Shown: positions 51,873-62,735, counted from the first letter of the stretch. The stretch is 64,000 nt of DNA from Branchipolynoe longqiensis (GCA_030323885.1 CM059193.1:73817543-73881542); one strand, 5' to 3'. Numbers and translations are program-made. The notes: a model not told the origin generated them from the sequence alone.

Positions 51873-52469
51873 ATGGGTCAAATCAATCAGAAGTTAATTC
51901 ACTAAAGCTGGTACTAAACCGAAATGCCCATATATAGGTAAACGGTCAACCGCCAACTATGCAATGGATTTAATCTCTGTTAGAATCCCATTTAAACCAC
52001 CTTCTTTTCACAGCGAAACCGAACTCCCAATCACTCTGCATGGTTCCGTTACCAGAATATATAACTAACAGCAAAGTTCAGTCGTTCAAGTCCATCCCAC
52101 ACCAAACACTCGCAAGTTCCGCAACTAATTCGCTGACCCAGCAGAACCCGATGCCACCACCACCGCCACCTCAATACCCCCACCACCACCACCACCCGAT
52201 GTGATTCAGAGTAGCATCAGTTTGTCGAATCAATATATTACCGACCATCCAATCAACAAGGCTCATGTATTGTATGGCTCGCTGACAGCTAGCTCCTCGT
52301 GCAGTCGCCAGGATTCAACAGCACCTATACCCTTGAGGAAAGAGCATCTACTCTAGGACGTAAAACAACAACAAACAAACAAACAAACTCCAACATCAGC
52401 TAACGCAGCACATTCCAAAGGGGCAGACCAGACGGGAAATAAGCGAGTGAGTTCAGCATCCATCTCCTG
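51873..52469. other. No gene; CCA-rich run and a SINE tail
   Basis: A CCACCACC-rich run at about 52152-52198 and a SINE end (CTAGGACGTAAAACAACAAC) at 52355-52390. Otherwise nothing recognised. Confidence 0.5.
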
Positions 52470-52775
52470 TGTTGGTAGATCATCGGATTCACGGGTTTGA
52501 ACCACGGTCAAATCAAACCAATGACTTAAGAATGTATGCTTGTCATTTCCTAGCCTGGCGCTCAGCATTATTAGGATCGGGCAAGGACTGATTGGCTCAG
52601 TGTCAGGATAATGCAACCGAGTGGGATATCAGATCATGTGGATGGTGGCCTCGGCTCCCAGTTGGGCAGCACTATAAAGTCACCATGAATGCGCACTGTC
52701 ACAAGTCAATGCCCATCCTGATATGACCTTAAATGTTGCCAGGACATGAAACCCCAACAACCAACCAACTAATGG
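52470..52775 (+). repeat. tRNA-derived SINE copy
   Basis: GTTGGTAGATCATCGGATTC, B-box-like GGTTTGAACC, shared body (CTTGTCATTTCCTAGCCTGG, GGATATCAGATCATG, GGGCAGCACTATAAAG) and end GTTGCCAGGACATGAAAC with a CAAC tail. Confidence 0.8.
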
Positions 52776-53239
52776 GGCGTTGATTGGAATGAATGACTTT
52801 CAGAGCCTGATTAGTTAGTTCACCCGATCTAATTGCGGTCTGGTAGCCAGATTAGTATCATTCCCAGCAACCCCCCCCCCCCCCCCCCGCCATCAACACC
52901 GCCATGTGGCCTGCCTCTGCGGAGATGCCCACAATAGGGTGGTCCTTTCGTCGTCTACTAATGAGCCGGGTAAAATGCAATCTAACCGCCGTCCTCCTCA
53001 TCCGGGCATGCTTCCCTTTCATTGGTCCATTCTACTCACGCTTCACAACGCAGTATCAGTTTGCCGTTCCCCAAAAGAAATAGTCCCACATTGAAATCAC
53101 TGCGCGGGGCGATCGACGTCAATTCAAAACAATCCAATGTCTCATCAATTCAATGTTCTCTCGTCTCTTTCGAAATATAATTTCATGGTTTGATATCTTA
53201 CCAATTCCAATTCATTCATTGGCGCACAATTTCCGAATT
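52776..53239. other. No gene; poly-C run
   Basis: A run of about 21 C at 52869-52889. The rest holds no recognisable feature. Confidence 0.5.
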
Positions 53240-53593
53240 GTTGTTGATTCGATGACAAATATCACTGTCCTGAAAACCTCCCCCCACCTCCAGCCATTTG
53301 GATTCGCTTGGCCGTTGGACACTAAACTTTTAAAATACCTAGCGACAATCGACTCCACCCACGTCACCCACAATAACACCCTCCCCTCAAAAACGATTCA
53401 CATGAAAAGGAGGATGCAGAGGACAAGAAGCCAAACAAAGCAGACCAGAAGCCAAATAAAAGCTCATGAGAGAAGCAGACTGGATATGGTTGCCAAGGTG
53501 TGGAATGCCCAAATGGATAAGGAACAACAAATTCCTGACCTAAAAACTTACAAAAAATATCTGTGCGAAATAAGGCTAGGAAACCCCCACTAA
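53240..53593 (+). other. Unrecognised ORF part plus repeat R1 (copy 1)
   Basis: ATTCGATGACAAATATCACT, AACCTCC.CCACCTCCAGCC and GGATTCGCTTGGCCGTTGGA match 55880-56010. An ORF at 53153-53593 (146 codons) runs through it; its second half is Lys/Arg/Gln-rich (RRMQRTRSQTKQTRSQIK). I do not recognise a family and the repeat origin argues against a gene. Confidence 0.4.
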
Positions 53594-53999
53594 GCTGCAC
53601 CGCAAAGGGGCATGTGATATGTCACGGCCCACCAGCGGGACGCCAAATGGAAGGTAACAATGCTAAAAGTAGTACAAGCCTACGATATGTAAATAGGAGT
53701 AAGCTATTTTAGTAATAAGAGTAGAAAAAATAAATACATATATGCCAAGAAAATAAAAAAAAACTAACATAGGCTACTAACCATACCAACCAATTATCTA
53801 TCTGCTACTGAAATGCAGGCAATCAAATATCTTATCAGCAGCTACTGTGGTAATATAACACCAACACTACAACTGGGCAGCATTGAAAACAAGCCTGGGT
53901 ACCCGGGCTTATATGCTATGGACAGTATAAATACAGCCTCAATACAAAAAAAAGATAAAAAAAGACGAACCTAACATCCGTCCGGTAGGCCCACGAAGC
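53594..53999. other. No feature recognised
   Basis: AT-rich flank before the DIRS fragment; two A-runs only. Confidence 0.5.
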
Positions 54000-54119
54000 G
54001 CGCAGCCAGGAGACCTCCCCCGCTGGAGGAGCAGCTCACAGAGACGAGCATGCAAGATGGCGGTGATGACGCATCCCCCACCGGCCCACCTCACCGGCCG
54101 CCGCCCCTCCCCGGAAGTC

Positions 54120-54588
54120 CACCCCTGACAAGCGACGCTTCATCGTCGACCTATCACACCCGCCAGGTCGGAGTGTCAATGTGGGAATCCCCCAAGGAGA
54201 GTACCTCGGCCTCCCCTCTGCCTATACCCTCCCCTCGGTCGCCTACGTGGCTCATGCAGGAGGGGCAGGGGGCCCTACTCCTAGACCACAGACGTCTCCC
54301 GGGCCTACTGTCAGCTCAGAGCGAACCCCTGTCAGCTGCGCTCTTCTGCAAAACGGTCGATGACAGCTTCTACATTGACATTGCGCTTCCCTTTGAGGGC
54401 AGGACCTTGGGGGCCACCTGCGTGTGGGTCACCTCCACGGTTACCTGGCTAATGGGGAAGAAGGGCTACTTTGCATTGGTCTATGTCGATGACTTCGTCG
54501 GCTGAGAGGCCTCTTACATCTGTGTCCGCCAGGCTGTCAATGCCCTCCTTGTCCTCTGCGTGGACCTGGGGCTCGATCTGGACCCCGA
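54120..54588 (+). pseudogene. DIRS-like reverse transcriptase core
   Basis: KRRFIVDLSHPPGRSVNVGI and GEYLGLPSAYTLPSVAYVA in one frame (about 54125-54255), then SFYIDIALPFEGRTLGATC and YFALVYVDDFVG in another. The stop TGA at 54502-54504 directly follows YVDDFVG; the same frame continues with LCVDLGLDLDPDKCSPP. The catalytic Asp pair is present; frame changes between 54255 and 54300 make it non-functional. Confidence 0.7.
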
Positions 54589-54735
54589 CAAGTGCTCCCC
54601 CCCCTCCCGGTGGTCAAACTCACATGGCTGGGGTTTAGGGTATGCTCGCAGCACATGCACATGAGCATGTGCTGCGAGCATACCGTAAACCCCAGCCATG
54701 TGAGTTTGACCACCGGGGGGGTGGGGGAGCACTTG
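54589..54735. repeat. Near-perfect palindrome, arms of about 70 bp, 6-nt loop
   Basis: CAAGTGCTCCCC...GGTATGCTCGCAGCACATGC, loop ACATGA, then GCATGTGCTGCGAGCATACC...GGGGAGCACTTG. One mismatch (G opposite G) and slight length differences in the C/G run. The left arm is RT coding sequence (DPDKCSPP), so the right arm is an inverted duplication of it. A real fold-back or an assembly/replication artefact are both possible. Confidence 0.85.
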
Positions 54736-55262
54736 CGACCTGCGGAAGGACGTCCAATGGTTCTTCAACTACGTCTCCAAGGGCAATGGCCTCTACCTCC
54801 TCCTGTGCCCAGTCCGGCCCACCTGGACCCTCCAGTGTGACTCCTGCCTTACCCTTGGCGGGGCATTCTCCTTGGAGCGCTACTTCTCTGAGGCCTACGA
54901 CGATGGTATGAGGGGCACATACCGCACCATGCATGAGCTCGAGGTCGTCACCCTTGTCTTGGTGGTCAAGACCCTGAGGCCCGGAGTTTCGAGCTGGATT
55001 GAGGTGATTGTGAACATGGACAACACCGCCTCTGCGGCCACCCTCGAGTCTGGCCGAACTACTGATGCGACCCTGGGGGCCTGCGCCTGGGAACTCTGCT
55101 CGGCATCGAGCTGCTGCTCGCTGATGCCCTCGGTCGAGCCCACTCTTCCCAGGTGGCACTGGACTATGTCCGCAAACAATGTTGTATCAATTCAATATCT
55201 CAAATTAGGGTCCACCACTCCCCTGATATGTTCTCCCATGACCTCTGATCTCTTCCAGACCT
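54736..55262 (+). pseudogene. DIRS-like RNase H domain
   Basis: LRKDVQWFFNYVSKGNGLY-type start, then CDSCLTLGGAFS (first Asp), MHELEVVTLVLVVKTLRPG (Glu), VNMDNTASAATLESGRTTDA (Asp) and, after a frame change near 55100, LLLADALGRAHSSQVALDY (Asp). This is the DIRS RNase H order. Broken by at least two frame changes. Confidence 0.7.
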
Positions 55263-55289
55263 CGACAATGGGCACATGCACACGTGATG

Positions 55290-55690
55290 AGCCTGCACTG
55301 GGTGGCGCTTGGCCAGCGACATGGCAGACATGTGAGACGCAGGCCAGGCAGTATGTCCAGTTCATGCAGGACCGGTACATCCACAACCTGAAGCCTTCCC
55401 CCTACTAAGTCGTGCAGTACATCACGCACCTCCACCGCCTCCTCCCGTCGCCGTCATTGGTGGCCAACGCCTTCTCCAGCACATGCCCCTGGGCCCGGGA
55501 GGTCGACGGCGACCCCGCCCCTTCAATGCAGGCCTGGTCCCGGGCTGTCCAACAGGTCAGATGCCCCGCTTTCATCTGCCAGATGGTTCACCCTCCACGG
55601 CCTGCGGAGAAGGGTGGTGCAGGCCTGCACCTCAAGAGGCGTCGACCTGGCGTCCATAATGGCACATGGGAGTCCTCAGCGGTGTTCAGC
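55290..55690 (+). pseudogene. Possible start of a DIRS tyrosine recombinase
   Basis: ATWQTCETQARQYVQFMQDR, stop at 55406-55408, then QYITHLHRLLPSPSLVANAF. Position after RNase H and the SAM-like helical look suit the N-terminal domain of a DIRS recombinase. No Arg-His-Arg-Tyr catalytic set is visible, so this is inference from position. Confidence 0.4.
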
Positions 55691-55724
55691 TAGGTCCCCC
55701 ACCTTGCTGCTTCTGAGGCACCCC

Positions 55725-56215
55725 TGTGTTTTAGGTCGGCTCCGGCGGCCTCAGAGCAAGTGAGGCCCCCATCGACATCGCTGCTATTGACTGACTCCCC
55801 CCCCCCCTTGTACCGTTCATAACCTTTCTCCCACTCAGTCTCCGGCTTCCCTTATTCGAATCTGCGCATATTTTCCGAATTGTGGTTGATTCGATGAGGG
55901 AATCCTGGTGCCTACCAAGCCCCAAGCGAACATGACAAACATCACTGTACCGAAAACCTCCCCCAACCTCCAGCCATTCGGATTCGCTTGGCCGTTGGAC
56001 ATCAAACTTTGACCACACCCACCCACCCTCTATTTTAAGGACTTTGTAGGGGTCGGCTCCAGTGGCATCAAAGCACCTGGCGATCAGGGTGGCCCCCATC
56101 GATATCGATGCCGTCGACTGACTCCCCTGGTTGTACCGTTCGTAACATTGCAAATAAATAAATAAATTAACCTTTCTCCCACTCAGTCTCCGGCTTTCCT
56201 TATTCGAATCAATGT
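55725..56215. repeat. Duplicated block and repeat R1 (copy 2)
   Basis: GTCGGCTCC.....GGCCCCCATCGA.ATCG, TTGTACCGTTC.TAAC and CTTTCTCCCACTCAGTCTCC occur at 55737-55860 and 56049-56213. R1 (55860-56010) lies between them. The second copy has an AAATA insert. Confidence 0.75.
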
Positions 56216-56793
56216 ATTCATCGCTTGGTTGATGCGTTCGGTTTCTGTGAGTTGGTGCAACTGCGACTGGTTTCCTCCGTTTCAATAGAATATTTTACTC
56301 AAGTGAAATGACTGCAGCCTTTTCCCCCAGTAGACATCCCTTCCTCTGGGGTAGGTGCTGTTGAATCCAGGCGAGTGGATAAGTAGCGACAGACAACCGT
56401 ACATTACATGGTAATGTGTCCTGAACCCTATTGATTGCTAGGCAAGTAATCGGAGAGCTGGGTGATTGAGGTAAGATGATTGTGTCAATGTTGGCAATGT
56501 GGTGCGGGGTGGCACATAAGATGTGGTGTTCCGGGATCGAATACTCCAACCCTCAGGTATCTAGTGTATATCTGGTCTCTTCACCGAGAATTGCTTCCGA
56601 TCTTCAATTAGTTCAAATTGATTCAAGCAGTATCCCACATTACGCCAAATAAAAATAAAAGTTGTTGATCATCCATTTCATCACACAAATCAGGGTCGGG
56701 TAGGCGGTTGTTACTTTTATTTTGTTATTTTGATAAATATTTGTTTACATGATTTCAATGCAATTACATAAACATTAATGTCATCTACTAGCG
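56216..56793. other. No feature recognised
   Basis: No credible gene. The left copy of the SINE's target duplication (TCATCTACTAGCG) is at 56781-56793. Confidence 0.5.
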
Positions 56794-57134
56794 TTTGTTT
56801 GTTTCTTTATTTGTTGTTGTTTTACGTCCTAGCAACATCTAAGGTCATATCAGGACGGGTACTGACTTGTGACAGTGCGCACTCATTGCAACTTTATAGT
56901 GCTGCCACACTGGAATACCAGGCCGCCAGCACCATGATCTGATATCCCACTCAACCACATTATCCTGACACTGAGCCAACCAGTCCTTGCCCTATCCTAA
57001 TAATGCCGAGTGCCAGGCTAGGAAGCAACAAGTATCAATTTTTAAGTCATTGGTTTGACTCGACCGGGGTTCGAACCCACGATCTACCAACCCGGGAGAC
57101 GGACGCTCTAACTCATTCGGCCATCCCGTCTGGT
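56794..57134 (-). repeat. Complete tRNA-derived SINE with 13-bp target duplication
   Basis: 341 bp on the minus strand. The head GACGGGATGGCCGAATGAG (A-box region) and GTGGGTTCGAACCCC (B box) are tRNA-like and supply a pol III promoter; a body with TAGCCTGGCACTCGGC and GGGATATCAGATCATGG follows; the tail is CTAGGACGTAAAACAACAAC with an A-rich end. TCATCTACTAGCG flanks it at 56781-56793 and 57135-57147. It encodes nothing and relies on a LINE for copying. Other copies: 10595, 50641, 52470, 61216. Confidence 0.92.
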
Positions 57135-57147
57135 TCATCTACTAGCG

Positions 57148-57639
57148 CTGTCCATACATAGTTACATATAATGTTTGGAATATGACATAGACGTAATATG
57201 CAACTATGTTGCACAGATCGTGGGCTTACTAAAGTTGAATTGCTGCTAGTCTGACACATGTTTAACAGTTACAACACATTTAATACAAACAATCAGGGTC
57301 TGGCGATTTTTCAGGCGTGGGTGGGGACGATCAGCAATTTTTAAAATGTTACTTTGCCTTATGCTGATGGATCTGTGTTGATGGCAATGCAAACAGATCA
57401 TTTATAACCCATAACAACACTTCCGGTCAGTTTTTCTTGTTACTTCCGACTAGCACTTAGCTGAATAAGTTAGTGCTAGTATAGACAACATTGGTTACTC
57501 GCGATGTATGCTGCCCATATATCCTCTGCTGTTATTCTATTATTCACCGCTACTCAACTGAACTGGTTTCCCAACGTCCCGCTGTTCCAACCAGGGGGCC
57601 AGCTAATCCCCTACTTCCGCTTCTCCCTCATTCCTTAAT
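57148..57639. other. No feature recognised
   Basis: Unique-looking AT-rich DNA without a credible gene. Confidence 0.5.
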
Positions 57640-58095
57640 TACATATATGTGATGTATAGCGAATTATGCGAGTATAAAGATATGTAAGGGTTAATTATTC
57701 TTATTGTTATACTTCATAAGACCAACATTGTGCCGGTGGCTTCACCTTCTTCCTTCTCGCCTCCACCGATGTAGACCAATGTAGGTCGCACCGGAGGATA
57801 TATATATATGTATATGTTTGTGCAATGTAATAATGCGTTATGTGAATATAAGGAAACCGCTATTCTTACGTAAATATATTTGTGCTATATGATTCATTGT
57901 GTGAATATAACAAAATTCAATTCCTACCTAAATATATATATATATATATGTGTTATATGATGCATTATGCGGGTATAAAGAAAACCACTATTACTACCAA
58001 AATATATATGTGATATATAATTCATTATCCGAATATAACAAAGGGCAATTCATACCTAAATATTACATATGTTACATGGTGTATTATGTAGGAGC
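57640..58095. repeat. Degenerate AT-rich tandem repeat, units of about 58-70 bp
   Basis: Units of the type ATGTGTTATATGATGCATTATGCGGGTATAAAG, ACC..TATT.CTACC (written in part) repeat about six times with many differences. Two unit types (GAATATAACAAA... and GTATAAAGAAAACC...) alternate. Confidence 0.6.
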
Positions 58096-58251
58096 ACCAA
58101 ATCCCCCCTATCGGCCAAGCCTTGCACTAACTATCCTTGCGTTTCCATACCCAGGAAAACATGCGGTTTTGAACACGCTCCATTCGCCCTAAAGATGCAT
58201 CTGTGAGATAGATAGATACACACTGGATACACAGTCGGTGCTTTCAATTAA

Positions 58252-58599
58252 ACTTGCATAGTCCGATGGTTTTTGAGTTTCTGTAAATTGAATATGTTAG
58301 CTTGATTGTTATAATCTACCATAGTTTAATTTGAAGTAACTTTTATTTGAAATGGCTAACTTTCGAGATATATGAAGTGCAAAAATGGCAAATGAATTTT
58401 GGCAATCACGTCAAAACTCTGACACTATAGATTTCTGCAGTAACAGGTTCTATTCAATTGGCTCAGTATTTCTTTCTCTGTGATGACAAGTATTTAATAA
58501 GTGCACCAGAATGTAACCTGTAAGTTAGATATATAGAATAAAATCGAGATAATTTCTTTGGTTTTGAAAAATGGATATTTTCATCGGACTATGCTGCTT
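58252..58599 (+). mobile_element. TTAA-type MITE (348 bp)
   Basis: Ends ACTTGCATAGTCCGATGG and CATCGGACTATGCTGCTT, flanked by TTAA at 58248-58251 and 58600-58603. TTAA duplication is typical of piggyBac or Kolobok elements. No ORF. Relatives at 49816, 60447 and 61492. Confidence 0.75.
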
Positions 58600-58846
58600 T
58601 TAAGGTATTTGTCTCTATTGAATTCGAAATCCTACACCAACAACTAAAACCTTGCATATAAATGTAAAATGATGTAATGTACTACCATACTCATTACTTA
58701 TTGCATCGGGTACACTTTAATTCCAGAATTGACTTCATACTTCAATTTACTATATAAACCATGTAACAAATTTGTGTAAATACCTATATACCTGTAACAC
58801 TTATGGTCTAAGACCAGTGCTACGGCACTGACAAAATATATATACA

Positions 58847-59764
58847 CAGTAAAACCTCTCTAACCGACCACCTCCACAACAGGGGCCAAATGTATGAGGG
58901 TGGGTTAGGGCTCGTAACCCACGCGTCATGCGGATTTCCCGGGTTAGCGGCCAAAGTGTCAATGTATGTGCATGGGTTAGGCTACCGCCTCAAGGGTTAA
59001 CGTCACCTTCACTAACCCCAAGTTGAGTCTGGGTTAACGTGGAGGTTAGGGACCGATTCGGGCCAAATCTATTCAATGCGACCATATTTAACAGAATTAC
59101 ATACGCAATAAGTGAAATTTTATCAATTTAACCCTAAATTCGACGAGTTATTAAGACTACCGCCGCATTGGCGGCGATATTAATAGTTATATTTTCGAAT
59201 CGACGAACGTACAGTAAACAAACCGCCGCCGCCGCCAGTATGGAACGCGACGTCTATGCGGCGGCGGCGGCGATTTGTTTACTTTACATTCGTCGATTCG
59301 AAAATATAAATACTAATATCGCCGCCAATGCGGCGGTAAGCCTTAATAACGCTTCGAATTTAGGGTTAATTTAATGAAATTTCACGATTTGAGTATGTAA
59401 TTCTGTTAAATATGGTCGCATTTAATATATTTGAGCCTAATATATGGCTACAAACGCAGAGGGATTTCCCAAATCTATAAATAACTGAAACGTTAGCTAA
59501 CCCACGCGCGCTTTGGACTGATACATCCCCCGTGACACATATATTAACGCCGACAATAGATACCCCGCCGGCCGCTGATGAATTGTGGCTCTTACAATTG
59601 GCCCCAGATCGACCACTCCTCTATATCAATCGATTTATTTGAGCCCCAAGCAATTGCCCATACAATAGCATTGTAACGATTAAAAGAACTCCGCAAACCG
59701 ACCACCTCCCTAAATGGACCTTTTAAAGTTGGTCCCATGGTCGGTCGATTTAGAGGCGTTTCGC
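58847..59764. mobile_element. Tigger/pogo-like terminal repeats around a long fold-back
   Basis: Left CAGTAAAACCTCTCTAACCG and right (reverse complement) AGCGAAACGCCTCTAAATCG form inverted ends resembling Tigger/pogo termini; CGACCACCTCC recurs near both ends. The interior carries a GGGTTAGG/GGTTAACG-rich stretch (58905-59055) and the palindrome at 59061-59436. No transposase. A second, inner element bounded near ATGTATGAGGGTGGG and GGACTGATACATCCCCC is possible. Confidence 0.5.
59061..59436. repeat. Long inverted repeat, arms of about 177 bp
   Basis: Left arm AATGCGACCATATTTAACAG...AAACCGCCGCCGCCGCC and right arm GGCGGCGGCGGCGATTTG...CTGTTAAATATGGTCGCATT are near-perfect reverse complements around a 21-nt loop (59237-59257). 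Matching TTCGAATCGACGAA/TTCGTCGATTCGAA and CCGCCGCATTGGCGGCG segments lie inside. CGG repeats form the stem top. The ORF inside is a by-product. Confidence 0.85.
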
Positions 59765-60442
59765 TATATATATATACAAATATATATATATATGAATCAA
59801 ATTCACTTACAAAAAAAAAAAATACACAGAGTTAGTACTTTCAATTAAGCCAATTTTAAAGATAAAGACTGCTATTGACTGGTACACACACACATATCTC
59901 AGCTGCACCTTGGTCCTGACGGTGGGTCCTGCCGAGCGTTGTGGCAGGAGATATGCACTGCCGCCATTATCTGCCCATCCCAAGTCTACCAGAAGCTGGC
60001 TAAGGCCGGCGTCCCAGAGGCGTTGCTGATCATTTCAGTTTAACCGCAGTAAAAGTGCTGACAACACCCATGCGCTCAGTGAGGGAGGGGGTGGATGGGC
60101 CCAGTTTCAGGACAGCTGCACCGTATGAATCCTCCAGGTGGCGCCATGCTGCCTCATCAGTTTGCAGACGCATATATGGTGTGCTCCCATTGCAGGTTTT
60201 GTTCCTTTTTTTTTCTTTAACATTTTTTTCTCCATAAATTGGTTTTCAGATATTGTGTCACTTCTGTGATGAACAAAGTTGTTGCACGCACAGGATATCT
60301 AGTCAGCCATCCCTCACCCCCACACACACATTGCTTCCCCCTGGTGGCAGATGTGTGTGGGTGGTGAATCACACTCCAGAACCGCGCACTACTGCACTGC
60401 ACCGCACATTGATACACATACATACAGGCAGTGGTAATTTAC
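59765..60442. other. No gene recognised
   Basis: A stretch at about 59900-60200 (GGTCCTGACGGTGGGTCC, GAAGCTGGCTAAGGCCGGCG) looks like decayed coding DNA of a retroelement, but I cannot assign it. CACACA runs near 59885 and 60325. Confidence 0.4.
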
Positions 60443-60446
60443 TTAA

Positions 60447-61205
60447 AGCTGCATAGTCTGAAAAAGCATCAAATTTACAAAACCAAAACAATTTCTTAAA
60501 TTTGATTCTACATAACTAACTTAGATATTGATGCACTTATCAAACATTTGTCACCACGTAGAATGGAATCCTAGGCCAATTTAATAGAACCAACATGTGC
60601 TTGCTAAAACTATTTCTAAATGTTTGCACTTCAAATATCTCAAAAGTTAGCCAGTTAAAAATAAAGAGTTAAGGCCCTGTCACATTACGGCGTATGGCGG
60701 GAGCGTATTGAAAACCTACGTAGGTCCTGCGCGTGCTGGCCTATGATGACATTTGGTGACCGTTCGGGTGGTTTTGAGCGTATGTGGAACCTACGAGGAG
60801 CGTACGAGGAGCGTATGAGGAGCGTATGGGAGCGTGCTGTGACATTTTTAGACAGTATGGGCCATACGCCCTCATAGGTCGAGTTTTTTTGAGCATGCAC
60901 AACAAAATTTGGACGGACGGATTTATGAAAGCGTATGGCGGCGTATGCCTCATACGCTTCACATACGCCGGCATCTGGCGGCATATGAGTAGCGTATGAG
61001 TAGCGTATGCGTAGCGTATGAGTAGCGTATACGGCGTATGCCGACGTATATGACGTAATGCGCTTACGCCGCCATAGGCTCCCGCAAAAAACCCTAATGT
61101 GACAGCCCCTTAACTTCAAGCTAGAGTAAAGTAGATTATAATGATCAATCCAATATATTTATCTCAGAAAAATGGATGAAACTTAAAACTATCGGACTAT
61201 GCAAC
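60447..61205 (+). mobile_element. TTAA-type MITE with nested element
   Basis: Ends AGCTGCATAGTCTGAAAAAG and ATCGGACTATGCAAC, flanked by TTAA (60443-60446 and 61206-61209). The MITE at 60673-61109 is inserted in it at a second TTAA, so both families share target preference. Confidence 0.75.
60673..61109. mobile_element. GGGGCTGTCACA-type MITE with GCGTATG-rich interior
   Basis: Ends GGCCCTGTCACATTACGG and CCTAATGTGACAGCCCC, flanked by TTAA (60669-60672 and 61110-61113). The 437-bp interior is filled with GAGCGTATG, AGTAGCGTATG and CATACGCC words on both strands. ORFs within it are by-products. Confidence 0.85.
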
Positions 61206-61215
61206 TTAAAAATTG

Positions 61216-61485
61216 CAGGCAGGCTTTTCGTGTGGAACTCCGGCTGAGTCAAACCAATTAGTTACAAAATTGGCACTTGTCGCTACATAGCCTGGCACCT
61301 GGTAGTACTAGGGTAGGGCAAGGACTGATTAGCTCAGTATCAGGATAATGAGTGGAATATCGGGTCATGGTGCCAGAAGCCTGATCTCCTACAAAGTCGC
61401 CCTGAGTGCGCATTGTCACAGGTCGGTACCCATCCTTATCTAACCATAGATATTACTACGATCTCAAACCCCAACAAACAAACAA
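61216..61485 (+). repeat. tRNA-derived SINE copy, head missing
   Basis: Body words TTGGCACTTGTCGCTACATA, GGGCAAGGACTGATTAGCTC, GAATATCGGGTCATGG and end ACCCATCC..ATCTAACC with a CAAACAAAC tail match 56794-57134. Confidence 0.75.
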
Positions 61486-62190
61486 ACTTAAAGTTGCATG
61501 GTCTGATGAAACATGTTTTTTTCAAAACCAAAACAATTACTTATATTTGATTCTATATATCCAACTTAGATACTGGTGCATCAACTAATACTTTGGTATA
61601 GCATATACCGAATAATCAGCGAATGTATTACCCCATCCCTTTGGACACCTACTTTGAGACAGCCATTAGGTAGAGGGGCACTGACCAATTAGGTCAATAT
61701 CGTGACGTAATTAGTCTGGCCCTCCTTCCAGTACTATATATGGCTTTAGTCAGGTTCCATGACATATAGTAGAAGTTTGATGGCATCCCATCCAACCACC
61801 CATAGTTGTGTCAGTTGCTCACCCACTCCCCCCTCCCAACACACACACTAACACCAGCTTCTAGCCTCCCTCCCCTCCACACCCCCCTCAACACACCCAT
61901 TCCTCACACCTACTCTCACCCTCTACACACACTTGACCAGTAGAAATTGATAAGGAACCAGACTACCTACAGATTAGTATGTCATTCCTCATCACATGAC
62001 CATCGCGAGATGTGAATCTAGACCACAACAACTGGACTTTTGGCAAGCTTGCCAAAATCATTTTAGGTTCTTTCAGCTCAAATTCCTCCAAAATTAGGCA
62101 TTTTATAATCGCAGTGACTCCAGAATAATGGTCACCCTGATACATTTATCTCAGAAATGAGGGAAAAAGTCGAAAGCCATCGGACAGGTT
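61486..62190. mobile_element. TTAA-type MITE, damaged, with unrelated middle
   Basis: Left end TTAAAGTTGCATGGTCTGATG (61488 on, written in part) and right-half words GCTTGCCAAAATCATTTTAG and AAAGCCATCGGAC near 62045-62186. The terminal TATGCAAC is missing. The middle (61600-62030) includes a CA/CCCT-rich run at 61805-61935 and nothing coding. Confidence 0.5.
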
Positions 62191-62339
62191 TCCAGTTTCT
62201 ACTATTTCATGAGATATCTAGGTCTACATTAGATTGATCGTTATAATATACTTTCCTTAGTAACTTAGATTTTAAATAGCCTTTTCATCATGTAAGTCAT
62301 ACAAGTTAAAATCACGTCGCCAAATCTTTATTAATATTA
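62191..62339. other. No feature recognised
   Basis: Short AT-rich spacer; no gene or repeat seen. Confidence 0.5.
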
Positions 62340-62735
62340 AAGTATGAACACACAATGAGAGGCTGGATTGCCAATCACCCAATATAGCTAATGTCATAAA
62401 TGATGGGAGATATGAAAGCACAATGAGAGTCTGGATTGCCAATCACCCAATATAGCTAACATGGTAAATGATGGGACATGTGAACACACAATGAGAGACT
62501 GGAGTGCCAATCACCCAATATAGCTAACATCATAAATGATGGGACATCTGAAAGTACAATGAGAGGCTGGATTGCCAATCACCCAATATAGCTAACATGG
62601 TAAATGATGAGACATGTGATCATGTGGTGAGAGGTTGAATTGCCAATCACCCAATATAGTTAACATGATAAATGCTGAGGTATGTGAATTCATGCTGAAC
62701 GACTGTATTGCCAATCACCCAATACCGCTAGAATG
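62340..62735. repeat. Minisatellite, period about 68 bp, six copies
   Basis: GCCAATCACCCAATATAGCT recurs at 62371, 62438, 62506, 62573, 62642 and 62710 (spacing 67-69 bp) with ATGATGGGACATGTGAA between. The last two units are more diverged. Confidence 0.92.

Larger units (their letters stand above)
54000..55690 (+). mobile_element. DIRS-like element, fragment with RT, RNase H and possible recombinase start
   Basis: GC-rich plus-strand coding DNA, truncated at both ends: RT from KRRFIVDLSHPPGRSVNVGI to YVDDFVG, a 147-bp palindrome, RNase H, and a region that may begin a tyrosine recombinase. Repeat R1 lies on both sides (53240 and 55860), so the fragment may have moved or been copied together with it. 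Confidence 0.7.

Noticed and set aside
51180..51937. Three overlapping plus-strand ORFs of 220-243 codons rich in Cys, Leu and Val
   Set aside because: They are translations of the TGTCTC-type microsatellite in all three frames and have no unique sequence.
58905..59055. Telomere-like GGGTTAGG words
   Set aside because: Only scattered, irregular units; no TTAGGG array.
60685..61119. 144-codon minus-strand ORF
   Set aside because: Translation of the GCGTATG word array in a MITE.
62340..62735. Array with regular spacing of a 20-bp word
   Set aside because: The sequence between the words is also repeated, so it is an ordinary minisatellite.
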